A stretch of 64,000 nucleotides of DNA from Limosilactobacillus sp. WILCCON 0051. Its GTDB lineage: Bacteria > Bacillota > Bacilli > Lactobacillales > Lactobacillaceae. The notes beneath the pieces were generated by a model, which saw only the letters and a list, made by a program, of their open reading frames with translations, ran no database searches and was not told the DNA's origin. A program made the translations under genes and the position numbers. Positions 38,758 through 47,485 of the stretch are shown here, piece by piece. Location: contig NZ_CP154878.1 of assembly GCF_039955095.1 (NCBI RefSeq), forward strand, positions 1,116,001 to 1,180,000. The letters are read 5' to 3'. Positions within the stretch are counted from its first letter, which is position 1, and the number at the start of each line of letters is the position of its first letter.

Positions 38758-39110
38758 GCATAATTTTGTGAATAAAAATTTCAAATCTGGTTCTGGATTA
38801 GTTGCAAGCGGTTGCTTCAATTCATGACAAGCGCTTGCAGAAAAAATTTTTTTGATCGACATGATAGGGCTCATCAGCGCTTATTTTGCATGGCTTTAGA
38901 GAATCTTAAATACAATTGAACGTTTAATGGTACATTGTCAAATTGAATAAGAGGTGGTAATTTATATAAGAACGCGCTTACATAATATTGGTAAGTGGGA
39001 TTTTTAAAAGGGAAGTGATGAATATTTACTTCATGACCAGATGTTTTTATAAACTGTGGTCAAAGCTGTAGATCAATTTGGAATAATTTGATAGTGATAG
39101 AGGGATTCAT
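38758..39110. other. Upstream region of the mannose PTS operon
   Basis: 353 bp without ORFs. It carries two cre-like boxes (38803-38839), a weaker one at about 38970-38983 (AGAACGCGCTTACA), and presumably the operon promoter. No sigma-54 (-24/-12) element was found, although many mannose PTS operons use one. Confidence 0.6.
38803..38839 (+). promoter_or_regulatory. Tandem cre-like boxes
   Basis: TGCAAGCGGTTGCT (38803-38816) and GACAAGCGCTTGCA (38826-38839) are 14-bp CcpA-type dyads with centres 23 bp apart, i.e. about two helical turns, on nearly the same DNA face. Confidence 0.6.
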
Positions 39111-40112
39111 ATGGTAGGAATTGTATTAACAAGTCATGGTGGCTTTGCTGACGGGATCAATCAATCGGCGGAAATGATCTTTGGTCAGCAGCAGGATGTG
39201 GCGCATGTAATTTTGAAGCCGGATGAGGGACCGGATGATATTCATGCCAAGCTTGAAAATGCCATTAAGGACTTTTCAGATCAAGAGCAGGTTTTATTTT
39301 TAGTTGACTTGTGGGGTGGCACGCCATTTAATCAAGCCTCGAGTCTGTTTGAAAAGCATCAGGATACCTGGGCAATCGTAACGGGAATGAACCTGCCGAT
39401 GGTGATTGAAGCATTGGCCTCGCGAATGACCATGAACTCAGCCCGAGAAATTGCTACACATATCGTTGAAACGGCGAAGGATGGCATCAAGACCTTGCCA
39501 GAAGAACTGATGCCAAAGGCTAAGGCACCAGCTGCACCAGCCAGTGCCAAGCCAGCCGTCAAGGGAGCTATTCCAGAAGGCACCGTTATCGGCGATGGTA
39601 AGATCAAATACGTTCTGGCACGGGTTGATTCGCGACTTTTGCATGGTCAGGTGGCAACCGGCTGGACCAAGGCAACCAATCCAAATCGTATTATCGTCGT
39701 TTCTGACAATGTCGCCAAAGACAAGCTGCGCAAGAATATGATCAAACAGGCAGCTCCAACCGGCGTTCATGCCAATACGGTGCCCATTGCCAAAATGATC
39801 AAGGTTGATAAGGATCCGCGGTTTGGCGATACGCGGGCCATGCTGCTGTTTGAAACGCCAGAGGATGCCTTGCGTGCTATTGAAGGCGGAGTCGGCATCA
39901 AAGAGCTTAATATCGGCTCAATGGCCTATTCAGAAGGGAAGGTCAACGTGAACCAGGTCTTGGCCATGAACCAAGAAGACGTTGATACCTTCAGAAAGCT
40001 CAAACAGCTGGGAATTAAGTTCATTGTCAAAAAGGTTCCCTCCAGCAATGCAGAAGACATGGATGCTTTGCTGGACAAGGCTCAAAAGCTGATCGATGAA
40101 CAAAAGAAATAA
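39111..40112 (+). CDS. manX: PTS mannose-family EIIAB (333 aa)
   Basis: EIIA-Man domain (~residues 1-130) with phospho-His in VLTSHGGFA (~9) and DLWGGTPFNQA. An Ala/Pro/Lys linker (~135-155) joins the EIIB-Man domain (~165-333) with phospho-His in RVDSRLLHGQVATGW (~178-192). It transfers phosphate from HPr to glucose/mannose/glucosamine entering via IIC-IID. First gene of a four-gene operon (IIAB, IIC, IID, ManO). AGAGGGATTC precedes the ATG. Confidence 0.96.
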   Translation: MVGIVLTSHGGFADGINQSAEMIFGQQQDVAHVILKPDEGPDDIHAKLENAIKDFSDQEQVLFLVDLWGGTPFNQASSLFEKHQDTWAIVTGMNLPMVIEALASRMTMNSAREIATHIVETAKDGIKTLPEELMPKAKAPAAPASAKPAVKGAIPEGTVIGDGKIKYVLARVDSRLLHGQVATGWTKATNPNRIIVVSDNVAKDKLRKNMIKQAAPTGVHANTVPIAKMIKVDKDPRFGDTRAMLLFETPEDALRAIEGGVGIKELNIGSMAYSEGKVNVNQVLAMNQEDVDTFRKLKQLGIKFIVKKVPSSNAEDMDALLDKAQKLIDEQKK

Positions 40113-40124
40113 GGGGTTTTGATT

Positions 40125-40931
40125 ATGTCTGCGATTTCAATGATTTTAGTTGTGATTGTGGCATTTTTGGCTGGTATGGAAGGTGTTTTGGATGAATTTC
40201 AATTCCATCAGCCACTGATTGCCTGCACATTAATTGGTTTAGTAACTGGCCATTTGGTTCCCTGCGTCATGCTGGGCGGCTCTTTGCAGATGATTGCCCT
40301 GGGCTGGGCCAACATCGGCGCTGCGGTGGCACCGGATGCAGCCTTGGCAGCCGTGGCCTCAACGATTATTTTTATTCAAAGTGGCGGTGAGATCAAACAG
40401 ATCGGAACGGCGATTGCAGTTGCCATTCCTTTGGCGGTAGCTGGCTTATTCTTAACGATGATCGTTCGGACGATTTCCGTTGCAATTATTCATATCATGG
40501 ACAAAGAAGCCGCTAAAGCAAACTTCCGCGGTGTTGATCTGTGGCAGATGCTGGCCGTCAGTCTCCAAGGGCTGCGGATTGCGATTCCAGCAGCAGCCAT
40601 GCTGTTCGTTCCTGCCAGTGCCGTCCGCGCCTTTCTGGGATCCATGCCGGCCTGGCTGACTGATGGGATGACGATTGGTGGTGGAATGGTGGTTGCCGTT
40701 GGTTATGCAATGGTTATCAACATGATTGCCAGTCGAGAAGTATGGCCGTTCTTTATGATTGGTTTTGCCTTGGCTGCCGTTTCAGAACTTACCTTGATCG
40801 CAATTGGGGCGATTGGTCTGGCATTAACGCTGATGTACCTGTCTTTGGAATCCAAGGGCGGTTCTGGCAGCAATGGCGGCTCGGGCAGCGATACCGGCGA
40901 TCCATTGGGCGACATTTTAGATGACTATTAA
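40125..40931 (+). CDS. manY: PTS mannose-family EIIC
   Basis: Hydrophobic ~268-aa permease subunit with GMEGVLDEFQFHQPLIACTL and GGSLQMIALGWANIGAA conserved segments, and a Gly/Ser-rich acidic C-terminal tail (GGSGSNGGSGSDTGDPLGD) usual for lactobacillar ManY. ATG 40125 follows AAGGGG. Confidence 0.96.
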   Translation: MSAISMILVVIVAFLAGMEGVLDEFQFHQPLIACTLIGLVTGHLVPCVMLGGSLQMIALGWANIGAAVAPDAALAAVASTIIFIQSGGEIKQIGTAIAVAIPLAVAGLFLTMIVRTISVAIIHIMDKEAAKANFRGVDLWQMLAVSLQGLRIAIPAAAMLFVPASAVRAFLGSMPAWLTDGMTIGGGMVVAVGYAMVINMIASREVWPFFMIGFALAAVSELTLIAIGAIGLALTLMYLSLESKGGSGSNGGSGSDTGDPLGDILDDY

Positions 40932-40951
40932 AATCAAGGGAGCGACTGATT

Positions 40952-41881
40952 ATGGCAGATAAGACGGAAAACAAAATTAAACTATCCAAGCGTGATCGCT
41001 GGGACGTCTGCTGGCGCTCAACGTTCATCCAGGGATCATGGAACTATGAACGAATGCAAAATGGCGGTTATGCCTACGCAATGATTCCCGCCATTAAAAA
41101 GCTTTACAAGAACAAGGACGATCAGGCAGCAGCTTTGAAGCGCCATCTGGAATTCTTCAACACGCACCCTTATCTGGCCTCGCCAATCATTGGGGTTACC
41201 CTGGCGTTGGAAGAAGACAAGGCTAACGGGGCTGCTGTTGATGACGTTGCTATTTCAGGGGTCAAGGTCGGCATGATGGGACCATTGGCAGGTGTCGGGG
41301 ACCCAGTCTTTTGGTACACGGCACGGCCAATTATTGCTGGTCTGGGGGCCTCAATGGCAATTTCTGGCAATATCGTTGGACCAATCCTGTTCTTCTTGAT
41401 TTGGAACGCAATGCGGATTGCCTTTATGTGGTACACGCAGGAATTTGGCTACCATGCCGGCTCTAAGATCACGGATGACGTTTCTGGCGGTCTTTTGCAA
41501 AAGGTAACGCGTGGCGCGGCCATGATGGGGATGTTTATCTTAGGGACCTTGATTGAGCGCTGGGTTACGATCAAGTTTACGCCAGTCGTTTCCAAGACGC
41601 CGCTGCAAAAAGGCGCCTACATTGACTGGAGCAAGCTGCCAAACAATATTCATTCGGTACAAAAAGTATTGACTGAATGGAACATGGGCAAGGGCCTGTC
41701 ATTGACCAGCTACAAGGTTACGACGCTGCAGGATAATCTGGACCAGCTGATTCCTGGGCTGGCTGGACTGCTGCTGACGTTCCTTTGCATGTGGCTGCTT
41801 AAAAAGCGGGTCTCGCCAATCGTTATTATCATTGGCTTGTTTGTCTTAGGGATCTTGGGTCACGTCTGCGGCCTGCTGTAA
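40952..41881 (+). CDS. manZ: PTS mannose-family EIID
   Basis: 309 aa. N-terminal LSKRDRWDVCWRSTFIQGSWNYERMQNGGYAYAM and MMGPLAGVGDPVFWYT are EIID hallmarks; the membrane helix is at the C terminus. With IIC it forms the channel. In lactic acid bacteria this pair is also a receptor for class IIa bacteriocins. Confidence 0.96.
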   Translation: MADKTENKIKLSKRDRWDVCWRSTFIQGSWNYERMQNGGYAYAMIPAIKKLYKNKDDQAAALKRHLEFFNTHPYLASPIIGVTLALEEDKANGAAVDDVAISGVKVGMMGPLAGVGDPVFWYTARPIIAGLGASMAISGNIVGPILFFLIWNAMRIAFMWYTQEFGYHAGSKITDDVSGGLLQKVTRGAAMMGMFILGTLIERWVTIKFTPVVSKTPLQKGAYIDWSKLPNNIHSVQKVLTEWNMGKGLSLTSYKVTTLQDNLDQLIPGLAGLLLTFLCMWLLKKRVSPIVIIIGLFVLGILGHVCGLL

Positions 41882-41891
41882 GGTGAGTGAA

Positions 41892-42281
41892 ATGGTTGAA
41901 TCAATCAATGCCAAAGTCGAATACGTAACGGACGGCACATCTTTTATGGGGCCCGTATCATATGGCAAGATTATGATTGGCGATCGCGGCTTTGAATTTT
42001 ATGATGACCGTGACGTCCGCAATTTTATCCAGATTCCCTGGGATGAGATTGACCTGGTAATTGCCTCATTGGTATTTGGCGGGCATTGGATTCCTCGCTT
42101 TAAGATTCGAACCCGGCATAACGGTGAGTTCATCTTTGCTGCCAAGAATACCAAGGCAACTTTGCGCGCTGTCCGCAAACACGTTGATCCTCAGCATATG
42201 GTCAGAGCGTTGACGTTTACGCAGAAACTAAAGCGTGGCTGGCAGGGGATGCGCAACAGCCGCAAGCATTCAACAAAATAA
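41892..42281 (+). CDS. manO: DUF956 protein (ManO), mannose PTS accessory
   Basis: 130 aa with the DUF956 pattern (FMGPVSYGKIMIGDRGFEFYDDRDVRNFIQIPW). It almost always follows mannose PTS genes in lactobacilli and streptococci and is thought to modulate their expression or activity. ATG 41892 follows TAAGGTGAG; GTG 41883 is an alternative. Operon terminator at 42302-42345. Confidence 0.92.
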   Translation: MVESINAKVEYVTDGTSFMGPVSYGKIMIGDRGFEFYDDRDVRNFIQIPWDEIDLVIASLVFGGHWIPRFKIRTRHNGEFIFAAKNTKATLRAVRKHVDPQHMVRALTFTQKLKRGWQGMRNSRKHSTK

Positions 42282-42301
42282 ACGATTGATTGGCACAAGA
42301 G

Positions 42302-42345
42302 AAAAGGCGTCTTAAGACTGATTCAAGGGTCTTGAGGCGCCTTTA
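42302..42345 (+). terminator. Terminator of the mannose PTS operon
   Basis: AAAGGCGTCTTAAGACT / AGGGTCTTGAGGCGCCTTT stem with small internal mismatches and a short T tract. Confidence 0.75.
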
Positions 42346-42352
42346 TTGCAAT

Positions 42353-42386
42353 CAAAAATCCCGACTCTAAGTATCAAGTCGGGATT
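42353..42386 (-). terminator. Terminator of ndk
   Basis: 10-bp stem AATCCCGACT / AGTCGGGATT; the T run follows on the minus strand. Confidence 0.85.
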
Positions 42387-42394
42387 GAAATCAA

Positions 42395-42826
42395 TTAGAA
42401 TTTAAATTCGGGAAACCAGATCTTAATCTCACGCGCTGCGCCATCAACGGTGTCAGAAGTGTGAATAACGTTTCGCAAAACGCCATCTGGCCATTCACGA
42501 CCAAAGTCACCACGAATCGTCCCCCATTCAGCTTGACCAGGATTGGTAGCCCCGGCCATGTTGTGAATGGCTTCAACGACATTGGTTCCAGAAACGACCA
42601 TGCCGACGATTGGCCCTTCCATCATGTAAGTAAGAATTTCCGGCCAGAACGGTTTGTCAGTCTTATCGTAATAGTGGCGCTCAAGTTCATCTTCAGTAGC
42701 GTTGATCATCTTCAGCGCTTCAATCCGATATCCCTTGCGTTCGATGCGAGTAATAATATCGCCGATGTGACGCGTCTTTACGCCATCCGGTTTTACTAAA
42801 ACCAAAGTGTATTCATCTTCGACCAT
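42395..42826 (-). CDS. ndk: Nucleoside diphosphate kinase (143 aa)
   Basis: Transfers phosphate from ATP to NDPs. The N-terminal YTLVLVKPDGVKTRHIGDII, VVSGTNVVEAIHNMAG and the active-site His in LRNVIHTSDTVDGA (~residues 115-128) are intact; length is normal. A GGGAGGCC ribosome binding site lies before the ATG. Many lactobacilli lack ndk, so its presence is mildly informative for the lineage. Single gene. Confidence 0.95.
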   Translation of the reverse strand: MVEDEYTLVLVKPDGVKTRHIGDIITRIERKGYRIEALKMINATEDELERHYYDKTDKPFWPEILTYMMEGPIVGMVVSGTNVVEAIHNMAGATNPGQAEWGTIRGDFGREWPDGVLRNVIHTSDTVDGAAREIKIWFPEFKF

Positions 42827-43209
42827 ATTAGCGGCCTCCCTTTAACAAACTATGTTATTAGCATATCATATCGCTTACTTTTGTCAAGAAATCGCTTTCA
42901 AATTAAATGATTTTTCCTTTCGTGTGGTTAAACGACAGGCTTTCGAATTTTCAAAATGAGGAACTTATTTTTATGCCAAGGCTAAATACTTGAAAATAAG
43001 GCGAGAATCAGTAGAATTAAACCAGCATAGTTAGTCAGAGAATGATAGCCGGTTTTAGGACGAATTGGCTAAAATCGTGATTAGATGATTGGTAAAGAGA
43101 GAATCAGCAGCTGCCTGATACTGTTGAATCAATAACGGCGCATCCGATGTTCAGTTTTGAACTCGGATGCGCTGTTTTCTTTTGAAATAAACCAATACAA
43201 CGTAAATGA

Positions 43210-43237
43210 TGAATTGTGAATAGTGAATTGTAAAAAA
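43210..43237. repeat. 14-bp iteron-like repeat, cluster A (2 units)
   Basis: TGAATTGTGAATAG then TGAATTGTAAAAAA, same unit as cluster B 92 bp further on. Confidence 0.7.
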
Positions 43238-43328
43238 TAAATAGTTAACAATAGGCATAATAATAGTGGAAAACATTGATATTAAGACATTTCATCTATT
43301 CCTCAGCAACCTTTAGCAATGTAAATAG

Positions 43329-43384
43329 TGAATTATAAATAATGAATTGTGAACAGTGAATTATGAATAGTGAATTGTTGATTG
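43329..43384. repeat. 14-bp iteron-like repeat, cluster B (4 units)
   Basis: Four exact head-to-tail 14-bp units of consensus TGAATTRTRAAYAR: starts at 43329, 43343, 43357, 43371. Tandem units of this size and AT content resemble replication-initiator or regulator binding iterons, but no rep gene is adjacent. Confidence 0.75.
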
Positions 43385-43524
43385 ATAAAAAGACGTTTGT
43401 TAAGTTTAATGATTTTAACGGTTGCGCACTGATGACTTAGATCTTGAATGTTTTGCCTAATTTCTCTAGCCAGCAAATCTAATAATCAACTATAATTAAA
43501 TCAAACCATGCGGAAGGTGAGACT

Positions 43525-44373
43525 ATGACAAGTTTATTAATGATGTCTGACGGCTGGGGGCTTTTTTGCCTTTTGGTATTGGGATTGTTTTTAATGCTGG
43601 CGGTCGGCTTTTTATGGGGTGATTTTTGTCGACGGATGCGGCGTCACCGACTAGACGTGCTGTCGCAGCGGCATCCGATCTCTTGGCAGATTCTCCCGCT
43701 GGATTCGCCTGAGGCACTGCGCGGCTTGCGTATCTTTAACGGATTTCACAAAACGCTTGAAGCTGCCAGCGAGCATCTGGCCAATAATAACCGCGATGCA
43801 GCTAAGGGAATCATGGATCAGTACATGACGCCATTGGAATCCAAAGCCTTTTTGCGGGAATGCGAGCAGCGTGTGTATGAAAGTCGGCGCGAATTAGATA
43901 TGCAATTGGATCTGGTGCGCTGTCGTGAAGTCAAGCTGGAAGGCCAGCGAACGATTTTTGAGCTGACGACGCGTCAAAATGGTCACGAGCAGCGTCCTGA
44001 CGGCAAACCGGCTGCTGTTAGCTATGAACGGGTTGATACGTTTATCTGGGATGAGACTCATGAAAAAATGCTGCGAATCTGGCGAGGCGGGGCCACTGGT
44101 CAGGAACTTGAAATCTGGATCTCGCAGTTTGTCTACCCTTACGGCAAATACTGGCAACGGATGCGTAATGCTGCTTTGGCTGTTGCCGTACTGCTGATCG
44201 TGGCTGCTTTTGTAGTCGGCATTTGTTTTGGCAGCTGGCCGATCAAGAGTTGGGAGCCAATCGTCTGGGCCTGCATCATGCTTTACGTTGGACTTGGTCT
44301 GCTGTTTTCGCCTTTGATCAATTCAGATCGGGATGCAGCGGCTGAAGAATATGTCCGTTATTTGAAACGATAA
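43525..44373 (+). CDS. Membrane protein of unknown function (282 aa)
   Basis: One N-terminal transmembrane helix (~residues 12-31), a ~180-residue cytosolic domain that is helical at first (~60-125) then beta-rich (~130-215), and two C-terminal helices (~220-265). No family recognised. ATG follows GGAAGGTGAGACT. The gene stands alone between two long non-coding intervals, next to the 14-bp repeats. Confidence 0.7.
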   Translation: MTSLLMMSDGWGLFCLLVLGLFLMLAVGFLWGDFCRRMRRHRLDVLSQRHPISWQILPLDSPEALRGLRIFNGFHKTLEAASEHLANNNRDAAKGIMDQYMTPLESKAFLRECEQRVYESRRELDMQLDLVRCREVKLEGQRTIFELTTRQNGHEQRPDGKPAAVSYERVDTFIWDETHEKMLRIWRGGATGQELEIWISQFVYPYGKYWQRMRNAALAVAVLLIVAAFVVGICFGSWPIKSWEPIVWACIMLYVGLGLLFSPLINSDRDAAAEEYVRYLKR

Positions 44374-45028
44374 TTTAATACACGCTTTATTAAATTATGT
44401 TTAATAAATTTATGATGGGTTTTTAATCAACGTAATATGTCGTATAATTAACTTAACTGGTAGTCAGTTAATAATGTCAAAAATGTCCTGCTCGATCAAT
44501 GCAATGTCATTAAGCTGCGAGCTTGACAAAATCATTAACTATTTAAGGTCATCTGATTAGTGAGTCATTCACTTATGGACGGCCTTTTTGTTTTGGCCAA
44601 ACAGCATCGACAGTAACTGTTTTCTAGTTTTCGTGAAGCAGGAAATGGGTGCAGCTACCTATAGCGTTCGCGCAGGATTCACCCGTTGCTGCGGGATTTC
44701 TACACCCGATAATTTTGGTAATGCTTCACTCAATATCAACAGCATTAATTTACGTTAACTAAAAGCAGCAAAACCAATGCAGACCAATAATCCAGCGAGG
44801 TTAACGTCGATAAAATACTGATTATCATTGGCAGCAGCGAAACGATCGAATTTATCAAGGCGGTGAGGTTCTTATCATCAGCTGGAATTTGTAAGGCCCG
44901 CGTTTGCCATTAGTGGTGCGGTGCAATACTGCCTTGTCATGATTGATTGGTTCGTTCCAAATCATGCTGGTGTGTCGAGCGCTGCTTTGTGAAGGAAATT
45001 GAGTCATGGCCAGCTTCGGGGAGAGAAA

Positions 45029-45285
45029 TTACCTACTTGACGCGGATTTCGGGCCGGAAGTAGGTAAATGAATATTCAACCAGCTTAACTTTACCTACTA
45101 TGGGCGATTTTTTTCCAAATCGTAGGTAAAAATGCATATTTTCAAGTTGATTGGATCAGACCGACTTAGTGAATTACCTACTATTACGCGCTTTTTATCA
45201 AATAATAGGTAATGTTAGGGATCCCTAACTTGATATACACTAATTTTTACCTACTATGCATCGGATTTTTGAAAAAAGTAGGTAA
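45029..45285. repeat. Four dispersed 39-41 bp inverted-repeat units with TTACCTACT / AGTAGGTAA arms
   Basis: Units: 45029-45067, 45090-45130, 45173-45213 and 45247-45285. All have the same 8-10 bp arms. The inner sequences differ but share CTACTATnnnCGNATTTTT-like bases. Separators of 22-42 bp are unrelated to each other. Confidence 0.85.
45214..45229. repeat. 16-bp perfect palindrome
   Basis: GTTAGGGATCCCTAAC abuts the third hairpin unit; a possible protein-binding dyad. Confidence 0.6.
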
Positions 45286-45516
45286 TGAGATTTTTGTCAT
45301 ATGTTTTATGCATGATATTCTGTATAATGGCACGACTAAAGAAACGATGCTGATTATAACAGGAGAGTGAATAGATTTAACGAGCTGTCAAATATTTACG
45401 ATGGCATAAGAAGTGAAATGATTTATAACAGCAAGGCCTGCCCAGGGAAACTTGTCTTAGAAGCTTGATAAAACAACGTTAGGCAGCAGTTATATATCAA
45501 ATGGACTCATATAAAA

Positions 45517-45553
45517 AGGCTTGACTGCAGGAAAATTCTGCAGCCAAGCCTAT
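45517..45553. terminator. Strong hairpin between non-coding region and K+ channel gene
   Basis: AAGGCTTGACTGCAG / CTGCAGCCAAGCCT with a GAAAATT loop. It can serve the minus-strand channel gene or a plus-strand transcript. Confidence 0.65.
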
Positions 45554-45623
45554 TACTGAATTTTATTTATCATATATTTTTGGAAGGAAACAGTGCCTAT
45601 AAAATGTTCGATACGGTACTTTT

Positions 45624-46370
45624 TTATTTAGCGTCATGGTGCTGTTGTTCTTTTAGCATCTGTTTGATTTCCAACAGTTCCTGATGCAGCTGCTTATTTT
45701 CAGCGTGCAGCTTGGCGATTTCTTTTTTAGTGACCTCATGCGGATTGGTTGGTTCAAAATAAGTGGTGATCGTGCTGGTCAAAAGTCCAATGATGCTGAC
45801 GCCAACGACCATCAGCAAAACTGCGGCAATTCGTCCCCAGAGCGTAGTCGGCGAGACATCACCATAGCCCACGGTTGAAACAGTCGTCAAAGCCCACCAA
45901 AAGGCCGTTGAAAACGAAACGCCCTCTGAGATGCTGTACATGCCGGCCGCGATAAAGAGAATTCCACAGCTGAGGTAAAGGTAGTAGATCAGACCATCCG
46001 TGTGAAAGAATCGTTTTAAGCGGACCGTCAGACCAACCAAGCGCAAAAGCCGCAAGACGCGCAGCATGTGAAAGACGCGGGCGACACGGGCAAAACGGAA
46101 CAGCGTGAAGATTGAGTTGGTCGGGATGATTGAGAGCAGATCCCAGATGTTTTCCTTGAAAAATTGAATTTTGTCTTTTGCAATTGCCAGACGTGCAAAG
46201 TAGTCAACCACCAGAATCGCCCAGATACCGCGATCGATCCAAACGTAAGGCGACTGGCTGAGATTAATGGCATGAGCGCAGTCAAACAACAGCAGCAGAA
46301 TTGAAACTAAGGCGATCAGCGCGATAAATAGCTGATAGAGTAACAGAATTTTGTGTTTGCGAGGATTCAT
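45624..46370 (-). CDS. Voltage-gated-type (6-TM) potassium channel (248 aa)
   Basis: S1-S3 hydrophobic segments are followed by an S4-like helix with regularly spaced arginines (RFARVARVFHMLRVLRLLRL, ~residues 96-115). A pore loop carries the selectivity filter TTVSTVGYGD (~167-176), then S6 and a C-terminal coiled coil (EIAKLHAENKQLHQELLEIK) that probably tetramerises the channel. This is the KvLm/KvAP-type build found sporadically in lactobacilli. ATG 46370 is preferred; an upstream in-frame TTG adds five residues. Single gene. Confidence 0.92.
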   Translation of the reverse strand: MNPRKHKILLLYQLFIALIALVSILLLLFDCAHAINLSQSPYVWIDRGIWAILVVDYFARLAIAKDKIQFFKENIWDLLSIIPTNSIFTLFRFARVARVFHMLRVLRLLRLVGLTVRLKRFFHTDGLIYYLYLSCGILFIAAGMYSISEGVSFSTAFWWALTTVSTVGYGDVSPTTLWGRIAAVLLMVVGVSIIGLLTSTITTYFEPTNPHEVTKKEIAKLHAENKQLHQELLEIKQMLKEQQHHDAK

Positions 46371-46385
46371 AGTTAATTTTCCCAA

Positions 46386-46531
46386 TAGTATAGTAATTAA
46401 TTAAATAATAATTCGTTTGTGGCCAGGTGACAATAGTTTGGCGTGATCAACGCTTCAATTTTGCATTGAATTTTATAGGTTGTATTCCCTATGTATGTGG
46501 GGTGGTCTTAGACTTTCCTATGAATTTGTAA
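46386..46531. other. Start of the AT-rich islet
   Basis: Base composition changes abruptly from about 46400; no gene was seen before the fragment at 46532. Confidence 0.45.
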
Positions 46532-46878
46532 CTTTTTAACAGAAAAAACGATAAGAATTTGATTAAAGCTGGCAAGATAGACAAAACTGTGCACATTAAA
46601 AGTGATCGCTATTATTATTTAATTGCTGGATATGTAATGCCTTATTCAATAAACGTGGCATTACGAAGCTTGTTTCCGCATTGAAGAACCCAGCTTACAT
46701 TTATAAAGGAGCGGATGCGCGTGGCAACGTTGCAAAAATGTATATTGAGAAAGGGAATGACAATGATAGCTTGATTGTCATAACTAGAGATGAGATAATT
46801 ACGGCGTATAAACCAGTAATGAGATATGTTGGTAGGAAAAAGCGATTGGAGGAAAAGCTTTATGAACGAGAGAGATAA
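46532..46878 (+). pseudogene. Toxin C-terminal domain remnant (BECR/PBECR-type nuclease-like), frameshifted
   Basis: Two overlapping frames read as one degraded protein. Frame 1 (46532-46684) ends ...NVALRSLFPH-stop. Frame 2 (46681-46878) continues LKNPAYIYKGADARGN...DSLIVITRDEIITAYKP. The second part matches the pattern knPdyiY...vvvt...iiTaY that closes barnase/EndoU/colicin D/RelE-like nuclease domains of polymorphic toxins; this is recall of a motif, not a search. There is no full toxin N terminus in the window. The 65-codon second frame overlaps the following gene and may still be translated from TTG 46681. Confidence 0.45.
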
Positions 46879-47194
46879 GGAAATCGTTTTTTGGCCAGCA
46901 ACTTATGACTTAGATGATGATGTACCGGCAATTGATATCGGCTTTAAGTGGATTCACAATGCCATGTATGTAGATGAAATTGAATTGCCTAAAGAAACGA
47001 AGTCAACAATTATGCTTGAGCGAAATAGTAACGATGAGATTGGTAAAATCCAAGTTGTAGACCCAGAAAATTTTTTGGCTGCAAAGTGCACCGATAACAT
47101 CGAGGTTAATGGGTATAATGTGAAGCAATTGGTAAGAGAAGCGCTTGACTATTTCCAAAAAGCAGATAACCCATATGAGGATGTATATTTATAA
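46862..47194 (+). CDS. Putative immunity protein (110 aa)
   Basis: Acidic small protein (opens MNERDKEIVFWPATYDLDDD). ATG follows GGAGGAAAAG by 5 bp and overlaps the end of the toxin-like fragment; the next gene overlaps its stop (TAATG). Such tight overlap with a toxin C-terminal relic, low GC and acidity are typical of immunity genes of polymorphic toxins. No family recognised; function inferred from context only. Confidence 0.5.
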   Translation: MNERDKEIVFWPATYDLDDDVPAIDIGFKWIHNAMYVDEIELPKETKSTIMLERNSNDEIGKIQVVDPENFLAAKCTDNIEVNGYNVKQLVREALDYFQKADNPYEDVYL

Positions 47195-47433
47195 TGAGCA
47201 AGATGGTAATGAAATACTTCAATTTAGTTGAGAATAATAACGAGTCGCTGTATAAAATTGATTATGATTTAGGTACTATGTATGTTTGTTTTGATAAAAC
47301 TAAGCATGAGTATACTGTTACTGGTGACCGTCCTTACTCTGCTACAGATGAAATATCAATTGTTAAACCGATTACCCAGGCCATCAAACGTCATTCCACA
47401 CTTCCCCAAGGAGTAGTCAGTGGTTTAGGATAA
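47194..47433 (+). CDS. Small hypothetical protein, possible second immunity-type gene (79 aa)
   Basis: ATG overlaps the previous stop codon (TAATG), so the pair is translationally coupled. Product is beta-rich and charged with no recognised motif (YKIDYDLGTMYVCFDKTKHE). Confidence 0.5.
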   Translation: MSKMVMKYFNLVENNNESLYKIDYDLGTMYVCFDKTKHEYTVTGDRPYSATDEISIVKPITQAIKRHSTLPQGVVSGLG

Positions 47434-47485
47434 TATTGGGGTGTTGAGCCAGTATATAAAGGCGAAATAGAAGGAAGGGTTGATG

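Larger units (their letters stand above)
42827..43524. other. Non-coding AT-rich interval with short repeats
   Basis: About 700 bp without genes. It includes a terminator-like GCGCATCCGA...TCGGATGCGC hairpin (about 43138-43171), the 14-bp repeat clusters at 43210-43237 and 43329-43384, and the promoter region of the gene at 43525. Confidence 0.6.
44374..45623. other. 1.25-kb non-coding region
   Basis: No credible ORF. Contains a TATAAT (44443) and a terminator-like hairpin AAGGTC...GGCCTT with inner AGTGA/TCACT (about 44545-44596), compatible with a small transcript. It also holds the hairpin family at 45029-45285, a 16-bp palindrome (45214-45229) and a terminator at 45517-45553 (GGCTTGACTGCAG / CTGCAGCCAAGCC). 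This may be degenerated mobile DNA. Confidence 0.6.

Noticed and set aside
38758-39110. Sigma-54 promoter for the mannose PTS
   Set aside because: GG and GC dinucleotides of the -24/-12 pattern are not at the required distance anywhere in the region.
45029-45285. CRISPR-like array
   Set aside because: The repeated parts are the two arms of each hairpin with variable centres, spacing is irregular (61-83 bp), and no cas gene is in view.
45367-45471. 34-codon ORF after an AGGAG sequence
   Set aside because: The GTG start is only 1 nt from the ribosome binding site, and the peptide has no signal or motif.
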